From: Tamarix chinensis
Lineage: Eukaryota > Streptophyta > Magnoliopsida > Caryophyllales > Tamaricaceae
Assembly: GCA_030549775.1 (NCBI GenBank)
Contig: CM060174.1
Span: 93,698,132-93,762,131, forward strand
Direction: 5' to 3'
DNA: 64,000 nucleotides
Positions within the stretch are counted from its first letter, which is position 1. Each line of letters starts with the position of its first letter. The translations under genes and the position numbers were made by a program. This document shows, piece by piece, positions 58,302-64,000 of this stretch. The notes beneath the pieces were generated by a model. It was not told the DNA's origin. It searched no databases and saw nothing but the letters and a program-made list of their open reading frames with translations.

Positions 58302-60358
58302 GATTTTATTTTTGTAAGGCTATCTAAGTCACTTTTAGTTATTCAACTTTTTTGAATTCTTCAATATTGAGCATATGTCACTTCCATATGTTATTTTGTG
58401 TTTTATTATAATTTTGTACTGATATAAAGTGGTTTCAACATAAGGTTTTTGGACAAAAGCTTAAGCGTACACCTCTTTTGTAATTTCACATTCATGAGTT
58501 TTTATTTAGCTAACAAAAGTTTTATGTTCTATGAAATATTTTTTAAGGTTTTTTTTGTTGCTAAATTAATTAAGATATTTTTATGCAAATTTTGCCAATT
58601 AATTGATTAGTTTACTAAATTTTACAAAGTTTACCCTTAAACCTTATTTTTTGCTACTATTACCAAATTTTTGTAAAATTTTTCACAAAATATATATTTT
58701 TTGCAACCAAATAGCCCATATCGAGTATATACCATGTTTTCCTAATTGTGTACATTCTATTTGAGTTTGGATTGATAATTACAGCTAAAACTAGCCTTAA
58801 AGCATATTATGATAGTATTGTACACAACTATCATCATCTACCATTGTAAGCCTCTTCCCTCCTTTCCAATGCCCATAACCAACTAATTGATAAAGACATA
58901 ACATATATATTATTTTGATGCCTTTCAAGCATGACTTATAGGTGTTTGATGTATACTGTGTGTTTAGATTGAGGATATTGTTGTGGTTTTAGTTATTTTA
59001 TGTAGGTATTAGCTCAAGATCAAAATATACAAGGGACATTAGAAGTTCAACAAGAGTTTGAAGGGATAATTGAGTTCAAAATGCACGACGAGAAGAAAAT
59101 GGATATATGAGTATGGGTATGCATCATTTTAAAATTGAATCGGACCTGATGGACCTAGGCTATATCAGAACCCAGTTAAGGACCAAAACCTTTTGAAGTG
59201 GAAACTGGAGACCAGAATAAAATGACCACTCTTAGATTGAAAATTCCAATATATTATTTAAAAACTGTATTTTTTTTGGGTAAAATGTTAAGAAGTTTTA
59301 GGTAGGCTGGATCTAATAAGATTGGAATCAGTAAAAGATGAATTTTTTTTACGTAAAGATTGAAACCCAAAATAATTGGTCGGTTAGGTCCAAATTTTCA
59401 ATTTGGACCAAATGTTGAACACGTATATATATGAGCATGAAGAACTGAAAATTCATCCATGATAGAATCAACATATGGAATTCCTCTGTGAAAAAAGTTG
59501 CAGCTTTCTTCATTAGGTTTCCAACCCAAGTTGGTTCGCTTCATTTTAAGGTTAGACGTAACAGTTATGGCCAAAATACTAAAAGTTGCCTGAAATCAAG
59601 CAGAGTCCGCCATGGTTGGGTGTGGCAAATGCCACATTCATGGCTGGACCCTGTTAACACAAAAAAAGAAAATTCTACCATACCCAAGCATGACACACCA
59701 CACCTATGGTTTGGTTGATTTTTCACATGTAATTCATTATATTTTGCTAGATTATTAGGACATATGTGTGAATGTGCGTGCATGTGTGTGTATTCAACTT
59801 AAGATTTGAGAACATCTTCAAGATCTCTTTTTGCATCTAATTAATGTTTAGTCCTATAGTTCAATTGTTTAAGGAAAATCAAGGATTTATTGTATAAGAT
59901 TCAATTAATAAATGAGTTTTTTTTTTCATTATTTACTTAAACCTCTTATGATGTTTGATTTGCATATTTATTTAATGTTTGCTTTACTTTTAATAATGTG
60001 CGAGTAGATTTCTCAACTAATAACCCAAATTTTTGGTAATTGATGAAGAATTAGTATAACTTCTTGTGATTTAGCTTTGTTGATTAGCTTGATCACCAAC
60101 TTAACAATCTTAGGTAATTAATTAAAGGGCTTAAAGGTAAAAAAATAACACGAGACCTCTAAAAATAAGGTAAGGAACTCTAACCACAAAAGAGGTTAGA
60201 TTTCTTGGTAATTCAAATAAGATTAACATTAAACTTAATGGGTTTAATTTATTATTAATTCTACAAAAGTTTGTAATTAAGATTAATTAGGTAAAATCTT
60301 TAAACCTTGAAAGATACTTCAGATTAATATAGGCTCATTCACCCTTTTTAATTTAAAT
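57641..60358. other. AT-rich intergenic sequence
   Basis: It contains a (TA)n run (58259-58298) and poly-T stretches. Around 58930-59900 phrases such as TTTCCAACCCAAGTTGG and GTAACAGTTATGGCC recall LTRs of Athila-type elements, so an old LTR fragment is possible, but no boundaries were found. No gene is supported. Confidence 0.4.
58259..58298. repeat. (TA)n microsatellite
   Basis: About 20 uninterrupted TA units. Confidence 0.95.
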
Positions 60359-63300
60359 TGTAATACCCCATCTTTTTGTAAATGTGTGAATGAGAAATTA
60401 TGCAATTGTTGGTGTTTGATTTTAATTTGGAACTATGATTGGATTTGAGGTAAAGGTGGATTTGAAATGATGTTGAAAAACGAAAAACTAAATTAAGCAA
60501 ATTTTCAGGCAGATCAATCAATTGGTTTCATGAACTGCTCAACTGGTTCGTTGTTTTAGCTAAATGGTTTTTACTCGACTAAACCGGTCGATTGGTTTGT
60601 AGAAAAGTCGATTGGTAAGCCAAATGATCGACTAGTTTGCCGAGTTGAGTCTATTTTCGAAACCCAAATTTTTAAGGAAATTTCTTATAATTTTAAATGG
60701 GCCGATTGTCGAGTTGAAAATTTCTTATACTAAAATGGAACCTTTATAACCCATTCAAAATTATTCCTAAAATATTCTTAACCATTCTCATGATGCATTT
60801 GGCCCGAAATATTACCTTGGAATCGATGCGGGGAGTTGATTTAGATAATTGAGGGGGAAGATGGCCTCAGCTTTATCTTCTTCCACCTCTCTCATCTGTA
60901 CACTTCTAGGATTATTGCTTTAATTTTAAACTCAATTTTTCTTAGCTGTGATAATCATTCCATCTCAACCTTCCATTTCTCATCTCATGTTTTGTATTTT
61001 TGGACTAATCAACCTACAATCCTCCAGAATCACCATTTGAGCTCTGGAGGATAGGTTAACATATCTTAGAAGAAATCTGTCTATTTAAATCACATTCAAA
61101 TGGTAAGAATTAGGGTTTTTGATATGTTCTTTACCACACTTGTGATTTATATCAATTTTTTTAGCTATAAATATCCCTAATTGTCCCTTCCATTCACCTT
61201 TCTTTCAGCTACCAAAATATTTTAGCTCTCTAGCATTTGACTTCTCCCTCTCCACTTTGAGCCTTACATTTGAGTTCTTTTGCTCTTATGATAATTTCTC
61301 TCTGTCTTATTTTAATTGTTAAGTAATAAAGAGTTATATTTAGGAAAAAGTTGAGTGGTTCAATATAATCATCCTCTGTTTTTCCATTGGGTTTGGTATA
61401 TTTGTTTCTTCCTTTATATTTAAAATTTAGATTTGGAAAAGTTATTCAATGATTTCTAAGTTAAACTTATTATTTTTTAAGGTTTTACAAGTTGAGGATT
61501 TCATAGGTTGATTTTTCTTATTTGAGGAAAGTTTTGCTTGCATCAAGTAAGTCATTCTTACTTTTGAAATGTGTTGTGATTAAGCTTGCATGTCATGGAA
61601 CCCTTTAAGTTTGATGTTATATGTTTGTATGAGTATATAGCTTTTTAGACATGGTATTAAATGGTTAGGCTGTGCATCTTGAGATAAAATCATGACCTTT
61701 TGAGGAAATATTAGGTTGTGATGATTAATGGTGAACTATACAACTATTGTAAGCTAGAAATGTGTTAGTTGATGTTATACTATGCTTCAATTTGGTATGA
61801 TAATGGATTGTAAGCATAAAATTCATGAAAATGCCTATTTTTTGCGTTTGGAGGGCAAACTAGTTAACTAGTTAGGTCTTACTGATTGACTTGTTCCTAG
61901 AACAGTTAACTGGTCGACCCAACCTATCTAGTGGTAGACCTGTAGGGACCTTAGTCTTGCTCTTTGCTTAAACCCATCAACAATTTGGGTATAATAGATC
62001 GATTGGACTATGAACATTTGACTGTTTTTCCTAAACTGATCGACCACTTTGAGGAAAGCCTGGTTTGGTTAAGCTAAATTGATCAACTGGTCGGCCTAAA
62101 CCGATATATTAGTTTGGTCGGTTTGTGTGAGTTTGTTTTTCTTGGCTTTGATATGCTTTGAGATTGTGCATGGGACTATTATATGACTATTTAATGGATA
62201 AAATACGTATATTACCATGTATTAATGACCTAATGAATGTATTAGATGGACCATGATTCATGACATATTAAATGGGTGTTGTAAAGGCCATAATGGGTAA
62301 AACACAAATGAAATGTGATGGTTTTGAGAAAAAGATGATGAGATACAAATTGTGTTTTGGATGGACTAATATAATGGATATGGTTAATGTTGAAAAATCA
62401 TGAATAGAAATCCCACACATGGTTGGGGATGGGAAGGATTAATATGGAAGAAATATGTGATTGCCTTACTTATCTTTCTATGGGCCTCTTGTGATCTCGT
62501 AACCTTAAGAATAATCGAGTTGTGTATGGGCTTTGGTTACTCAATCTTCTATTAGCTACCGGATATTAGTTTGCCTTTGAGTGTTTATTGGTGCCTTTGG
62601 ATGGGATCCCTATAGATCTCAGTGCCTTACCCATTCTAGACACCGATGATCTACTAAGGGTTATCGATACTAAAGGGTCTGGTTACATAAGTGGTTGGCT
62701 TCGGCCTGGACTTATTCCCATTATGGTTATTGGCTTTGTTCTGGAGTTTAGTTTATGTCCCTTTGTTTGGATAAAATTCCATAATTTGTGAGACCATGTG
62801 GTGGTGCATACTCCATCGCTCAATGATGATGATTATAATTATATAAAGTTAGAATTAATACTTAAGAAATGATTTGAATGAATAATTGAAAAATGATTGG
62901 TATGAATGACCGGATGATGACCCAGATAAGCATGCGGAAAGAAATGGAATAAGGATTTGGATAAGAATTAAATAATGTTGTAGTAGAATTAGAAGATAAA
63001 AGAAAAGGTACGAAAAAGAGAAATAATGACTCTAAAGGAATAACCTAATTGATTTAACAAGTTGGAAAATAAACCCTAGTGTTCATTTAGATAACCTGCT
63101 TAGTATGTGTGGGTAACTATCTATGATTTTGTACCATGAATACAAGCATGATATATCTTGAATTGCCTGAGTTGTGTATGATAGTAAATCCTGATGCATT
63201 ATTTGATCATGATAGAGTAGGTACACTTAATTATATGGCATTGCCATGATGCTTGTTAACTATGATTTTCATGACATGATAGAATCTTGTATACTTGTGG

Positions 63301-63838
63301 CTTCCATTGAGGAGGTAACTTAACTTACTCGGTATGTAGCGTAATGATGTACCCGTTTTCTCTATCACCTATTCATTTCCATGAATAGAGGACCATGTAT
63401 AGGTTTTTGGCAATGGTCAGTAGTAGGCCTACCTCATCTTGGGTTCCAAGCTCTAGAGCATGGAAATCCGAAGGTTTTTGTGTGGTCTGCAACAAACCAT
63501 GGTTTGGAGGCCACGCCGTAACGTTTTTATATTTTAACCATAATAGCACTGTATTTGTAGTTAGTCATTTTCCTTATATTTGACTATGTCGGAGATCATT
63601 GAGGTCCTATGGTGTAAACGCTTTGTTTAAATATTTATGTAACTTGATCTTGCACACTCTAATTTAATTTTGTTGGTTTGGTTTTCAGCCTTTTATCTAA
63701 TATGGGACATGCGGATGACATCTATCCTAGGTTAGGTACGGTGGTAACACCTCTTTTTTCCCAAGTGTGTGTAGTATTTTTTGCTTCTACACCATTTTAA
63801 AATGAAATTTTTTGATAGTGAAAAATTGGGGTCTTACA
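60359..63838 (-). mobile_element. Long LTR-like element H, minus orientation
   Basis: Read on the minus strand it starts TGTAAGACCCC at 63838 and ends GGGGTATTACA at 60359. The flanking 5-mers TAAAT (60354-60358) and TAAAC (63839-63843) differ by one transition. The length is 3480 bp. Its 5' segment resembles that of element A (GTAGAAGCAAAAAATACT, then CTAGGATAGATG in the family layout), and the GCTACATACCGAG version of the family motif is about 500 bp in (63330-63345). Its 3' half is full of TCGATTGGTTT-type motifs, as in A. No retroelement protein is encoded. Confidence 0.8.
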
Positions 63839-63843
63839 TAAAC

Positions 63844-64000
63844 TAACAACAAAAAGTGAATTAATTTGTCATTAAACATTGAAGTTGTGGTAGAACCCCC
63901 TATCCCGACCTCTCGTTGTATCAAATTCCACAAAAATAACTTCTTTATTTTATATTTGTTATTTAATTGTATGATTTTTTTTCTTTTCTATTTTAATTAT
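63844..64000. other. Unassigned sequence at window end
   Basis: 157 bp of AT-rich DNA with no recognisable feature. Confidence 0.5.

Overview
This is nuclear DNA from a flowering plant, most likely a eudicot. Two intron-containing genes with plant-type GT-AG introns sit among long terminal repeat (LTR) retrotransposons, MITEs and AT-rich simple repeats. The species cannot be named from the sequence. Only two cellular genes are supported. One is a three-exon gene for the plastid outer-envelope pore protein OEP24 (3299-5843, 214 aa). The other is an eleven-exon gene for an acidic MRC1/Claspin-like protein (47288-51418, 757 aa by my exon model). Both are on the + strand and look intact.

Most of the rest is transposable-element DNA, dominated by one family of very long, non-coding, LTR-like elements. 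These run from TGTAAYACYCC to GGGTATTACA and are flanked by 5-bp target duplications. I delimit A (6412-13117), B (8156-11539), C (15393-36422), D (18212-26824), E (18724-24210) and H (60359-63838, minus). The 3' part of another lies at 1-2409, and two copies with unresolved 3' ends start at 38838 and 41526. They are nested: B lies in A; E lies in D, which lies in C; and a decayed Athila/Tat-type Ty3/gypsy element (26933-36204) also lies in C. With insertions removed, A, B, C, D and H are each about 3.1-3.5 kb; E is 5.5 kb. None carries gag or pol, so they look like solo LTRs of an element with giant LTRs, or a non-autonomous family. Each copy with a visible 5' end has the same short motif about 0.42-0.51 kb inside it.

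A younger Ty3/gypsy chromovirus (51924-57528, minus) is inserted 505 bp beyond the MRC1-like stop codon. Its 453-bp LTRs differ at 9 sites, all transitions. Its gag-pol keeps one frame throughout but carries three nonsense codons and a 403-bp hAT-type MITE with an exact 8-bp duplication inside the integrase region. Other MITEs are at 2427-2786 and 8951-9589 (hAT-like), and at 13970-14746 and 46584-47045 (TAA duplications, PIF/Harbinger-Tourist-like). The last of these ends just before the MRC1-like promoter, where a perfect E2F consensus site lies.

No tRNA, rRNA, CRISPR or bacterial-type features were seen. The many Pro/Ser/Phe-rich or Lys/Arg/Gly-rich reading frames are products of purine/pyrimidine strand asymmetry inside the LTR-like elements and are not called as genes.
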